64,000 bases of DNA from Ephydatia muelleri (taxonomy: Eukaryota; Porifera; Demospongiae; Spongillida; Spongillidae): assembly GCA_013339895.1 (NCBI GenBank), contig JABACO010000023.1, positions 3,948,198 through 4,012,197 of the forward strand, in the 5' to 3' direction. The notes beneath the pieces were generated by a model that saw only the letters and a list, made by a program, of their open reading frames with translations, was not told where the DNA came from and made no database searches. Shown piece by piece: positions 1-24,360 of this stretch. The translations under genes and the position numbers were made by a program. Position 1 is the first letter of the stretch. The number at the start of each line of letters is the position of its first letter.

Positions 1-171
1 AGTTGAAATGATCCAGGAAACTCTCGGCACTGATACAGCTACGGTTATTTTACCCTCTGCGTGCCAGCCTTGCTTAAAAGAAGAGCATTAGAGCTCAGTT
101 CAAACATAAAGAAGGGGCTCACAAAGATAAGCTAATACCTGGAATTGCAAATTTCGCTCTGTTAACTCCGC

Positions 172-440
172 TTATTCTTCAAGACCGTATACTGCGGATA
201 TATTCTTCTCCTTAATAGCTCTCACCTGATCTTTCATGAGAGAGATAAGGAGGCTTACCACATGCACCAAACTCTTCCCCTCTCCGCGTCTGAGGATGTC
301 AAACGCGTAGGGAAGCAGGCAATAGCATAGACTTCCCACTTCCAGTTGGAAGGCACACAAATACGTCTCTGCCCTTCAAAGAACTTCGCACAACTGCTAT
401 CCGATTTGGACGCAATTCATTGTAACTGTTTAGAAGCAGT
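172..440 (-). pseudogene. RecQ-like DNA helicase fragment, frameshifted
   Basis: On the minus strand one frame reads DVFVCLPTGSGKS (a helicase P-loop region). A different frame then reads YCLLPYAFDIL and VSLLISLMKDQV, which is motif Ia of RecQ-family helicases. The pieces lie in the right order and spacing but need at least one frame change, and no flanking helicase domain is recognisable. RecQ enzymes unwind DNA 3' to 5' in repair. This is a relic or the edge of a larger decayed copy; the rest may lie left of the window. Family assignment is from the two motifs only. Confidence 0.6.
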
Positions 441-1212
441 TGCGACACCATTGTTATTCAAATAACATACGTACATTACGCCTGGACGTGTGCCTTATAA
501 TGATAGCACATAGCACACAATATCTAGCAGGTGTCTTGAAGGGGCATTGAGCAGGACAGCATTGCTAGAACATTTGCCCTCACCAGTGCCAAGCTGAGTC
601 CCCCATACGACTGAGGTTGGCCAGGGACTGAGCAATAATTTAAATAAACATACTAACACAATATACATTTAAAAAAGGGATTACAACTTCTCCTTCACAT
701 TACGATTAAAATGTGCTGATCTTTCAAGCTTAGAGCTAGATGGCTATACTGAACATTACGATTAAAATGTGCTGATCTATCAAGCTTGAGCTAGATGGCT
801 ATACACTAAATTATGAACCCGCAAACTAATTATATATATAAATAACAGTAATAATTATTAATGTGCAGTCACTTCACTTGTGCTTGTTATGTAATACTAA
901 TACGCAGCTAAGTAGTAACATTTAAGTTATTGGCCGATTTGAACTACTTTTAACTTGAAATTTGATATATATTATTTCGCCATTACCCAAGTTCTTTGGC
1001 TTAGCCGAGGTAAACATTTAGTTGTAATTAAAATTGCTTTTGCATGCTTGCGTTGTCTTGATATCACCATTACCGGATGATCGTATTTTCTTTGTGGCCA
1101 TTTAGCATTTTGTCTTTGGCTCAGCTAAAATGGCGGAGACAATGGCTGCTGCTGAAATACAGGAGTTAGGACCTATCATTATGGAAAAGCTTTCCGTTTA
1201 AAGTACAATTGA
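441..1212. other. Intergenic; short repeats only
   Basis: No gene is recognised. A segment of about 45 bases (ACATTACGATTAAAATGTGCTGATC, then CAAGCTT and GAGCTAGATGGCTATAC) occurs twice in tandem near 700-800. A 23-codon ORF starts at 1131 (ATGGCGGAGACA) in a good start context and stops at 1200, only 12 bases before the target duplication of the next mobile element. It could be a first exon, but nothing downstream supports that. Confidence 0.5.
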
Positions 1213-1222
1213 AGTGCAGACA
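1213..1222. repeat. Target-site duplication, left copy
   Basis: AGTGCAGACA is repeated exactly at 4027-4036, on the other side of the foldback element. Confidence 0.75.
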
Positions 1223-1330
1223 TACTCTCGTCCCCAGACCCAGATTCCCAACAGCTGCGGGTGGATTACATCACCGCTACGTGGAAAGTGGGTCTGGGAA
1301 ATAAGAACGACGCACTTGTTCCGAGCGTCC
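1223..1330 (+). repeat. Terminal inverted repeat, left
   Basis: It is the reverse complement of 3917-4026 with few mismatches over about 105 bases. It contains CCACCCGC/GCGGGTGG and a CAGACCCA...TGGGTCTG pair, so the repeat can also partly fold on itself. Confidence 0.8.
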
Positions 1331-2237
1331 CTCAATGTTTATGTCCAAAAATAGTACGGCAATCTAAATTTAGAACTAATCTCGCACCTTTCTCTGATAT
1401 TGAATAATTATGATCGTATGACCAATACGAGAGCCTCACTGTCTCACACGAAACGCTCTGAAGAAGATTTGATAACGCTTATTAACGAACTAGTTCAATG
1501 CAAGGCATTTAACAAACAAACAGGGAGAAAACACTATGCCTTTCCATCAATAAAATGCAACCGTTAGTTCAATAAATATGCTCATCTTCAAGACATGGAT
1601 GGAAAAACAGATCTCTTTTTCAAAGAACAATTATTTGTGTGTATAGCAACTTTTTTTATCACTCATGTACAATTCTTTATAGGTTGCTCCTGCTTGATCT
1701 CAATTACCATGGTAGTGGAATAGGCAGCCCTGAAAGATATGTATGGCTCATGGAGCCCCAGTGTCTACATACTCTATGCATAAGCAGCTGTAGCTGGTTG
1801 CACCAATGATCTACAGATGCCCAAGTAACTATATACATAATGCAGTGGCATCTATAGATTGTCTATAGATAAGGCCTAAGGCAAACTACATGTACATGCA
1901 CCTACACATACCGCTTAGCAGTCATGATTCCCTCCCTCCCTCCCTCCCTCAGGAGGAGGGCAGGACACAATGGTCAGCAGTCAAGTGCAGTATTATGTGA
2001 AGAGTTCCGATCTGAAAAAAAAAAACATCTCGAAGGACATGTTGGAATATTGCATTCAGGGGAAGAGTTGTAGAAGGGCTTTATTGTACTCTTATTTTGA
2101 CTCTAATGTCACTGATAGTCTTGGGTTGTTCATGTTGTGATGTTTGTGCTAAGTCTTGTATGTGTATTGATTGTAAGTGTAATAGTTTCCCCATCTGCTT
2201 AAAATAAAACATTTCAACTGTATAATAATAAATATGT

Positions 2238-3028
2238 ATATGGAACGTTCTATACGAAAATGGGTCTTGTGGATTTCATTTTATAACATAAAATTTAAAT
2301 CGATATATCTTCCGAAATATTAACGCTATCGGGTTCCTATTTTTAACACAACATACCACACCATTACTATATGTGAAAATCCATTTTAGTGTCTTACACA
2401 TGCGGGGTACTGACGTTACAAGGTCCGATACCCCGTAGGGTTCAAAACGGCCATATCTTCAGGTAGGAGTGTCCAAATCGGTTCAAAATAGGTACCTATG
2501 TAGAAGGGTCCTACCGCTATTGATTTGTTCTGTTCGTTAATTTTTGCTTTATCCGTTATGGAGATACAAGTGTGCAAAGAAATTGCATATTTCCCGGGCG
2601 TTACGCGCCATTAATGTATTACGAGGACGTCCTCGAAGCCAGTCGTAATACGTTAATGGCGCGTAACGCCCGGGAAATATGCAATTTCTTTGCACACTTG
2701 TATCTCCATAACGGATAAAGCAAAAATTAACGAACAGAACAAATCAATAGCGGTAGGACCCTTCTACATAGGTACCTATTTTAAACCAATTTGGACACTC
2801 CTACCTGAAGATGTGGCCGTTTTGAACCCTACGGGGTATCGGACCTTGTAACGTCGGTACCCCGCATGTGTAAGACACCAAAATGGATTTTCACATATAG
2901 TAATGGTGTGGTATGTTGTGTTAAAAATAGGAACCCGATAGCGTTAATACGACGGAAGATATATCGATTTAAATCTTATGTTATAAAATGAAATCCACAA
3001 GACCCATTTTCGTATAGAACGTTCCATA
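2238..3028. repeat. Palindrome 1 inside the foldback element
   Basis: Arms of about 385 bases (2238-2620 and 2644-3028) are near-perfect reverse complements around a centre near 2633. The inner arms are CpG-rich (GGCGTTACGCGCC) while the outer arms are AT-rich. The centre nearly coincides with the centre of the whole element (2624). Confidence 0.85.
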
Positions 3029-3104
3029 TGGGAAAGTTTCCGAGAAAAGGGACCTAGCGTGTATTATAAAAAAGCATAATAAAAATGCCTTACGTTTGAA
3101 ATGC

Positions 3105-3775
3105 TATAACTTCCGAAGGGTTAACGCTATCGTCTTCCTATTTTCAGCACTTCATATTACACCATTTCTCTATGGTAAAATACTTTTTGGGATCTTGCAC
3201 TTGCTCCTTGCCAGTATTGCAACGTTCGATACCCCACCGGGTTCAAACCCGCCATAACTTTCTGTAGGAGTAATGAAATCGCTTCAAAGTCGGTATGTAG
3301 GTAGAGAGGTCCTATACCTATCGATCTGTTCTGTTCGTTAATTTTTATGCCATCTGTTACGGAGATACAGTTGAATAAACTACGTGCACGTTTTCCCGCT
3401 TGATTCGCGCCAATGTAATAATCCCCGCCTCCCCATACATTGAGCGGAGCGCAATTCCCAAATCCTTGGCGCGAAACGAGCGCGAAAATGTGCACGTAGT
3501 TTGTTCAACTGTATCTCCGTAACGGATTGCATAAAAATTAACGAACAGAACAAATAGATAGATATAGGACCTCTCCACCTACAAACCGAATTTGAAGCGA
3601 TTTGATTACTCCTACAGAAAGTTATGGCGGGTTTGAACCCCTTGGGGTATCAGACATCGCGATACTGGCATGGAGCATATTCAAGATCCCAAAATGTGTT
3701 TTACCATAGAGAAATGATGGAGTATGAAGTGCTGAAAATAGGAAGACGATAGCGTTAACCCTTCGGAAGTTACAA
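3105..3775. repeat. Palindrome 2, diverged relative of palindrome 1
   Basis: Arms of about 320 bases (3105-3425 and 3450-3775) pair imperfectly. Segments are shared with palindrome 1 in the same order (TTAACGCTATCG, TACCCC..GGGTTCAAA, GTTCTGTTCGTTAATTTTT, GGAGATACA), so the two are diverged copies of one foldback unit placed side by side. Confidence 0.8.
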
Positions 3776-3916
3776 TACGCGTATCTTGCTCGCACATTCC
3801 CACTTCGATGTCTAATTGAGCCACACCTTCCACTTGAAATCAGGTAATCAGCAACTTGCATGTATTATTAAGGTGACGTCATTATCATTACGTATATACA
3901 CATCCGTTCCAATGTT

Positions 3917-4026
3917 TTGGGACGCTCGGAACAAGTGCGTCGTTCTTATTTCCCAGACCCACTTTCCACGTAGCGGTGATGTAATCCACCCGCAGCTGTT
4001 GGGAATCTGGGTCTGGGGACGAGACT
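3917..4026 (-). repeat. Terminal inverted repeat, right
   Basis: Mirror of 1223-1330. Confidence 0.8.
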
Positions 4027-4036
4027 AGTGCAGACA
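4027..4036. repeat. Target-site duplication, right copy
   Basis: AGTGCAGACA matches 1213-1222 exactly. Confidence 0.75.
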
Positions 4037-4404
4037 ACTAATGAACACGCACAAATCAAATGATTGGTTGAACTTCCTTGCATGTACATCTTGCAGTTCG
4101 AGCAGTTAATTAGGCAGAGCTCTCCAATGCATTGATTAGCAATGCACTTATCTGCACTCCCCCAAATATGAAAAGTGTCATGCTAACGTTCATTGGAAAA
4201 TGGAGAGCCAGCTCTTTAGTTTAAAGTGATATGAAAGAACTGTCCATAGGCACATGTATGTGGAAAGGTCTAAACCATACTCATGATAAAAACTTTATGA
4301 AATAATTATACAAAATATAATAATAATACCGTCTCTAATCCACGTATACGTGCACACAGCTGTGCGCTTCACTCAAACACAAACATTACTAGTTCAAGCG
4401 GCTG

Positions 4405-17249
<12,845 letters not shown>

Positions 17250-17640
17250 TATGCTTGTGTCGCTCCAGATGGACAGTCTATGATTTTGATTGGATCATGT
17301 GACAGTTCTAGGTTTTATTGAACAAGTTATTGTCGATGTCATACACCAACTGTACTGACATCCTGCTTTTTTATCAGATATTTATATTAGGAGGTATGGT
17401 CGGCGGTAGGGAGTGTTCGGCAACCGCACTTTCAACACAATACAGAGCCTCAAAGAAGACATTTCAATATTTCAAAACAGGTTAAAAACCATCCTTCTGG
17501 GTTGTCTTAGGACGCAGTAAGTATAGTTTAAAGCAACTACGTTCCCTTTAAATAATAACACATGGATGTCGAACACTACCTACGCTATCGCGCATGCCGA
17601 TCTCTACCTAATCTACCCTATCTATGTGTAATCATCTAGT
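17250..17640. promoter_or_regulatory. Region upstream of the GH31 start codon
   Basis: It should contain the 5' untranslated region and promoter of the minus-strand GH31 gene. No clear TATA box or known site is seen. Confidence 0.35.
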
Positions 17641-17779
17641 TGAGCTAGCGTCACTTACCTTTTTGATAACGTGGCCTGCTTTTAATCAGAGTTTGCTGAT
17701 GACCATATGGTGGCCTACAGTATAGGTATGCCAGACTGGTCAGTTGGTCGTATCTCCTGCTTACGACTGGCAAACCACA

Positions 17780-17890
17780 TTTGCGCAGCAGCACTACCAC
17801 CACCACCAGCAGCACTACCACCACCAGCAGCAGCACTAACCTTGCCACCACCAGCATCACTATCCCCACCACCAACTGCATTACACTGAC
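17780..17890. repeat. Trinucleotide-rich tract (CAC/CAG)
   Basis: Interrupted ACC/AGC triplets. On the minus strand they encode a Val/Leu-rich stretch in an ORF (17651-17899) that ends with a good donor (AAAAG then GTAAGTG). Confidence 0.8.
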
Positions 17891-18119
17891 CTGCTGCAAC
17901 CAGTAACACTACCACCCTGGCCAGAATGTGACTTGCATGGAGGCCGGGTACGAGAACGCCCCCACCAAAGCGGGCAAGGCCTGTTTGTGCATATCATTAA
18001 AAATCTTTTAATTATCATTATCATTTATTGCACTAAGAGATAAAATCGGGTTGGATCATACACATTTGAACATTCTTCCTAGATTTGATTGTTGACTACT
18101 AAAATGGTTAAAAAAACTA

Positions 18120-18345
18120 GTAAATATAAACATTCTTTCAAGAAAGTTAGTGTGCATATAGGATTGACAATGGTGGTGTAAAAAGCATGGGAACAAGAGT
18201 GACAGAAATTTGGCTATATTAGCCCATACCACTGCATGCTATGTTGAGACGTGAGTGGGCTAAATATAGGCCTATTTCAATTTTCCAGCCAAATTTCTGT
18301 CACTTTTGTTTTTACACCACCACTATATTTGTGTGTTATTCTGTT
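18120..18345. mobile_element. Hairpin MITE, decayed copy
   Basis: Arms carrying AAGTTAGTG, GCATATAGGATTGA, GGTGGTGTAAAAA and GTGACAGAAATTTGGCT pair with their complements towards 18345. The same family is seen in much better shape at 42141-42412. Confidence 0.75.
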
Positions 18346-18918
18346 GCTTGGCATACATGTACCTACTGTATTTTGCAAATTAGCCACCGTCCAACGCATC
18401 TGACGTGCTAATTGGCCTTTGAGCCAAATAGCCCATAGCAAACTATCTAACTACTTTAGAAACTGAAGTAAAGACTCAAAAGTGATCACGTGCAGTGCAC
18501 TTCTCCACGAGAGACCTTGGAACCAGACAACGTTCTTCTGTTGTGGCTGTGGTAACTGCACTGCCAATACCTACCTCATCGTCATTTGTCTTGCTGCCAA
18601 CTCAAACAATCAATACACATTATAGGATTACATACCTTCGTATTAATATACCACATACTGACACTTGGCTGGAAGAATGAAGCACCAATCTGAAAGCCAA
18701 AAGGTACTACCTCCTAAGTAAACTAGAAATGGACAGGCACAAACTGATGGAAAAAATGCATGGCTGTCACAGATAATTGGCTTACTAATAACTTCATTCA
18801 ATCAGACCACTCACAAGGATGAAGCTACTACAATTGATGTGTGTCTGTATATACATATCATGCACCGTGCTGTATCAATTTCGTTGAATTGTACAATTTG
18901 TTACGAATGTGATCATTA

Positions 18919-21608
18919 TCAAAGACTGCCTTGTAGAGATAACTTTGAAAGTGCTTCAGTCAGTTTATATGTAGGATGATGTTGTGTAGAGATAGCTGCA
19001 CTCTCTCTAAACTTTTCAATTTTTTTCAACATTTTCTTCTTGGCTTTATCACTTGTCATTTCAGAGACAGAAGATAAGTCTAAGAACGATATCTTTACTT
19101 CACCATTAGAGGAATGGTAGTAGCCCATGTTTGCAATGTGGATATCATGGTGGCAAAGTTTCTTTGAAGACATATGACAAACAGCATCTTCAGCTAGTTT
19201 ATAGAAGTTTTCTACCTGTACCTGCAGGTTGCTGCAAGGCAATAAATAAGGCATGACAATGGCATATTTGTTTTTCACCAAGGTGACGACACGTGATGCT
19301 TGGAATCCAAGTCGTTTCCACCATTCTGCTTCCTTCTCTGTCTGTTCCAAGTCATTGTCCTTACGAAATTTGAGAGCACATACACGACGAGATTTTGTGC
19401 AAGCAAGCCACACTCTACCTTCTATACCATTTCCCAAAGACTTCAAAATGAAAAATTGCGAACTATTTCCATGAGGCATTATATTATAGACAGGGTTGTG
19501 ATCATCATTCCAAGGACTTTTTGCCCAAAACCAACCTGATTTAGAATATACAAAATATTCACGATTTTTCCTAATCAGTCTAGAAGACAGTGTCTTTACT
19601 TGTAGCATCTTATTTATTGCTGATGCAACAGAAACAATTACTTCTGTTGAATCAGGATGTATTGTCATAATATCTGTTCCACAAAGACAACGGGGAGATG
19701 TTGACTTTTCTGCACTTTGGTCATCATCATCATCTTTCTCATCTTGCATGCTGATTTCAGGAACAATTTCAGAGCTTACTGCTTGAACTGCATCATTCTC
19801 GTGCGATAAAGTTGTAATAATAGAGTCATCTTCTTGTAACCAGCAGATTCGCCACTCTTTATACGTTGTTACAATTCCAATAGCAAAGTTCAAGTCAAAC
19901 TGGGTCTTCAACATAACCAGATAATCATACAGCTGGCCAAGAACCTTCCCGTTTCCCAGTGGAGAAGGCATCAGATCCACTGCTGGTCTTTTCACTTCCA
20001 CAACACCAATAGGAGTGAAATGGTTATGATTATGCCGTCTTTGAACAAGCCACAAATCAGGACGCAATTCAAACACAGATATTACACATCTGACTTCAAC
20101 ATCTTTCAGTTTCAATGCATAAATAATCATTCGCAAAACTTCAGCGACATAATTCCTTATATCAGTTTCATTGTAATAGTGAAGGTAATCTACATTCCAC
20201 GTATCATAAATTTGATACTTTTGCAACTTGAGAACAATTGCTTCACCAGGCATCTCTAGATGTTTTAATTCTATGGTTGCAGGGTCGTGATCTGAATGAG
20301 CTTGGGTACTTGAAAGTGAGAATGGTTCAAGAGGAGGCAGACGTTGCAATGTTCTACCTGTAACAGAAATGCACCAGAAATGTAGGGAAGGGAAAGGAAG
20401 GCTAACCTAGGGTGCTGCCTTAGATGCGGTACATGTGGAGGGTTTGACATCATACCATTTCACATGAGCTTATCCGCTGATTGAGAATTATCTATCTATT
20501 GCATACCATAGCAATGATAACTGTGAATATACTATAGCTGCTTGTTATGTTTCATGGAATTTAATTCAAGTAGTTCAATTTTCATACAAGGAATACCAAA
20601 TCATTTATGCAAGTATCACTCCTAACCAACCTGGCTCACGTACAACAACATCACTAGCCAGTGACGTTGTTGGCACAAATCACTAGTTACTCACAAAGTT
20701 ATCGGATTTAATTCATGCAGTAATTGCAACTGCAAAAAGCATCAAACAGTGATTATTTGTACATGCGCTAATGAATCAAACTTTGGCTTTTTGGCTGCGG
20801 GTTCATCTGCACGAAGGCAAGAGCAAAATGATCCCACATTCATATGTCATTTCAGAGAAAAGTTGTGAATCACTGACACTTCCATCACCATTTAATACAC
20901 TTGATGACCTTCAGCATAATGGGCTTTGCATCACAATTATAACACACAACGTGTTTCAAGAGGTGAATGATACTAGCAATCACTTAATTGCAACTGCATG
21001 AAAAGCATCAAACACATGAGCTAACCTTGCTCCTCTTCTAACGGTTCATCTGCACGAAGGTAAGGGCAAAATAAAATAAAATTGAGATGGATGGATGTAT
21101 GAATGGATGGATGGATGGATGGATGGATGGATGGATGGATGGATGGATGGATGGATGGATGGATGGATGGATGGATGGATGGATGGATGGATGGATGGAT
21201 GGATGGATGGATGGATGGATGGATGGATGGATGGATGGATGGATGGATGGATGGATGGATGGATTACCTGCTTTCTTGCATACAGTATACTCTATATTCT
21301 GCCAACCACCATCAGGTTCTTCAATTATATGTTCCGCATTTGGAAGAAGTAGATTCCACATATCATCATTCCTGTACAGAACACCAATATGTGAGGAAAT
21401 AGAACAACAAGTGTGTGTGTGAGATTATGTTCAGCAGAAGTGTAAAGGGTTCATAGCAGCAAACGTGTGAAGAATAAACTTACTTGAACTTCAGTCCCAA
21501 TACTGGAGCTTGAACAATAAATTCAATTGCTGATAGTTTTAGAGTGCCATCCTTTTGTAACGGAAGACGGTATTTCTCTTTATTGCTTTTGATCCATGGT
21601 TTCGCCAT
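18919..21608 (-). CDS. Nuclease-like plus kinase-like two-domain protein
   Basis: Three exons (21484-21608, 21268-21371, 18919-20357) join in frame with GT-AG introns to give 555 residues. The ATG at 21608 ([10 protein letters not shown]) is the chosen start; a longer frame upstream is possible. Residues about 160-230 hold RPDLW, then EVKRP, then QLYDYL: D177, E197 and K199 fit the PD-(D/E)XK nuclease core. A very acidic linker (about 280-290) follows. Residues about 380-510 look like a protein kinase: glycine loop LGNGIEGRV (384-392), CALKF (K406), HHDIHIAN (D481, N486) and FLDLS where DFG is usual (D503). The combination recalls effector-like proteins of the Crinkler type that carry REase-like or kinase-like modules, and families expanded in sponges; that link is from memory of the motifs. 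Activity of either domain is unproven. Confidence 0.75.
21087..21264. repeat. (ATGG)n tetranucleotide microsatellite
   Basis: About 44 units of ATGG, almost uninterrupted, lying within a few bases of the donor of exon 2 (ends at 21268) of the nuclease/kinase gene. Confidence 0.95.
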
Positions 21609-22069
21609 TATTTCAGGTGTCTCTACAAAGAATATCCATTCTATTATGAACTTGTTCAAAATATTTGCAATCCATAACAAGTTAAATCCTATAATTAGAC
21701 CACTATTGACTTTATCATTTACACCTTAATAATTTAAAAGTTCCAGCATAAAACAGTACTTTTAGATACATATGAAGCACATAGCTGCTTGGTGGGACCC
21801 TGTAAAAGCAATCGGATGTGCGATCACAACACGATACGATGATAACGGCGGTAGGTTTATACATACGAAACTCTTCATTTATGACAAATGGCAAATGACA
21901 ACTGATTTGCAAAATTTTTACGTACTAACCCTCTTTTAACAAAACTACAAAATCATCAGCACTATCATTATTGTATGATAACAGGTTGTTTTTAACGTTG
22001 CCTATACTGCCCAATTTATTTCCGCAGTTACGCGTGCATTCGCAATTTTCAATTTAGCTGTTAAACCGT

Positions 22070-22400
22070 TAATGAATTCTAACCATCGTAACTAAGAGCA
22101 AACAGCCAACCCATTGCAGGAATACACAACTTTTCTATGTGAATGGTTAAAAGTAGGGTACCATTATTGTAGAGAAGGGAAGGGTGACCAAGAGTGCAGA
22201 AAAGGATGGTTATGAGTGGAGAAAAAGTGACCATGACGTGATAGATGAGTGTCCAAGAGTGCAAAAAAAAGGTGCCATGAGTGAGATGAGTGAGATAAGA
22301 GTGCCATGAGTGAGATAAGGGTGCCATGAGTGACATAAGGGCACTATGGTGTTATGAGTGAGAAAAAGGGTGACTCAAATGGGCAAACATGAGTGACATT
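22070..22400. repeat. Interspersed repeat module A, left arm copy 1
   Basis: It starts with GAATTCTAACCATCGTAACT, continues through CATTGCAGGAATACACAAC and ends in degenerate short tandem units such as GGGTGCCATGAGTGAGATAA and GACCAAGAGTGCAGAAAA. Related copies are at 24005 and 32060, with mirror copies at 56360, 58905 and 60880. Confidence 0.8.
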
Positions 22401-23492
22401 CTGACCTACAACGCCAGTTTGATATTTGCAAGTCTAAGATATAAGACATAAGTGTGCAAAGTAGCAATTCTTATGTTAATTATTCTATTCAGTTATATGT
22501 ATTTTCATTAATGATTAAGGTTATTAACTCAGTACATGGTACAAGTACTTTCATATCATGACCAAAATAGGAGAACAGAACAACTCTGGTTGATTTGAGA
22601 TGGAATGACCCATGAGTTTAGGTTGGTTTGAATCATTACATGATGAGCATGATTGACCAAACTTCATGAACACACTACATAAGGAACCTAATAACAACAG
22701 AGATGAACCTGATGACCACAACACAAAATGATAAATGTCTTTTTCAACATTCATTCAATGCTGATTAAACCTGCTGGCACAAGTTCAGGTGCTTAGCTCT
22801 TTTAAAGCGTTCTGAACAACCACAACATCCATTAATTCAGTTAGTAACTGTTATTTATTTAACAACTGTACTTTAAATTCATTCAGTATGCCCTGCATTA
22901 TAGCACACTTAACCATCGTGCATATATTATCTACAACAAATTTTATTATTTGTTCCTGTATTAATTAGACCACTATTGCCTTAATCATTTACACTACCAA
23001 CTTTTGTTTTCATTCCTCATTCTTGCAATGTCACATTACCTTCTTTATCACTAGTAATTCAATAAGTAGTTTCCAGACAGGAACAGATGAACCAGTAACT
23101 CCTAGCAAAATAACAAACAATTGAAAGGATCTGTCAACCAAAACAAAGGAAATTATTCCACGCGCTAGGCAATGAATGAATTAAAGATGATCAACATTGC
23201 AGTCCTAATCACAATAAGTGCCCACATTCATAAAGATCAAAGGGCAATTGTGATAGGGACATGTAAAACTAACTATACTATGCTTTCCGTTTCATAGTAA
23301 ATCGTAATGTACCTTGACCCTGAACCCAGAAATGGAATAGGGCAAAAGTATTACACATACTGATCTGTTTGATCTTAATATATCTCTAACCTCTTTGGTT
23401 AGATAGGAGAGACCCACAGTTAATAAAAGCCACAGTCCTAATCACAATAAGTGCCCACATTCATATGTCATTCAGAGAAAAGTTGTGAACCA

Positions 23493-23645
23493 GACAACGC
23501 GTCAAAACAATCGCTGCCATGTTTTTTGGTGTCCTAACTATTTGTATATCATAAATGTGACACGCAGAAAAGCTTAGGCATTGACACTAATTATGACATG
23601 AAAATAGGACACCATGGTGGCAATTGTTTTGATGCGTTGTTTTGA
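23493..23645. mobile_element. Small MITE with inverted ends
   Basis: ACAACGCGTCAAAACAAT at one end and its complement ATTGTTTTGATGCGTTGT at the other, with GCCATG...GGTGTCCT also paired. The mirror copy is at about 59583-59722, where one end is partly deleted. Confidence 0.7.
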
Positions 23646-24004
23646 ACCTTCACAGGATGACACTGCAACCCATTTATAATATAGTATTAAGAATAAAGAA
23701 GCACAAGTGCATACTAACAATGCTTCAAATACAAAACTTTTCCAAAACCTTTTGTCACAGCTAAATATTTCTTTTCCAGGCCCTTGAAAACCGTTAATGA
23801 AATTTCAAAACAATTCCACAATTCCAAAACCCGTAGAAACCCTGCATGTTATGCATGGAACCCTGCATGCTATGCATGTTTACATATACACAAGTGAACC
23901 CAGGTACCAACAACACAGGCCCAGAATCCATAACCAAGACAAAGCCCAAGCAGTTAACTTATATCACATATTTTGGTACTTATGATGTGTCTGCTACACT
24001 CCAG

Positions 24005-24360
24005 GAATTAATGAATTCTACCCATCATAACTTAGAGCAAACAGCCAACCTACCATTGCAGGGATACACAACTTTTTTATGTGAATGGTTAAATAGAGGG
24101 TACCATTACTGATTAGTGTAGAGAAGGGTGACCAAGAGTGCAGAAAAGTGTAATCATGAGTAAAGAGTGACCATGACATGATAGAAGAGTGTCCAAGAGG
24201 CCAGAAAAATGGTGCCATCAGTGAAGGGTGCCATGAGTGAGATAAGGGTGCCATGAGTGAAACAAGGGTGCCATCAGTGAGATAAGGGTGCCATGAGTGA
24301 GAAAAGGGTGACCAAGAGAGCAAAAAAGGGTAATCACGAGTGGAGAGTGACCATGACGTG
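24005..24360. repeat. Interspersed repeat module A, left arm copy 2
   Basis: Same head (GAATTCTACCCATCATAACT) and same GTGACCA-GAGTG tandem tail as at 22070. Confidence 0.8.

Larger units (their letters stand above)
1223..4026. mobile_element. Mutator-like non-autonomous foldback element
   Basis: The two ends are near-identical inverted repeats of about 105 bases (1223-1330 and 3917-4026), both starting close to TCTCGTCCCCAGACCCAG. The 10-base sequence AGTGCAGACA directly flanks both ends (1213-1222 and 4027-4036), as expected for a target duplication. Duplications of 9-10 bp with long terminal inverted repeats are typical of Mutator-like elements. No transposase is visible inside: the 2.8-kb interior consists of two palindromes and AT-rich filler, so movement would need an enzyme from elsewhere. 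The exact first base is uncertain by one position (an extra T at 1223). Confidence 0.75.

Noticed and set aside
21087..21422. Open frames of Met-Asp-Gly-Trp repeats
   Set aside because: Translation of the (ATGG)n microsatellite lying in an intron.
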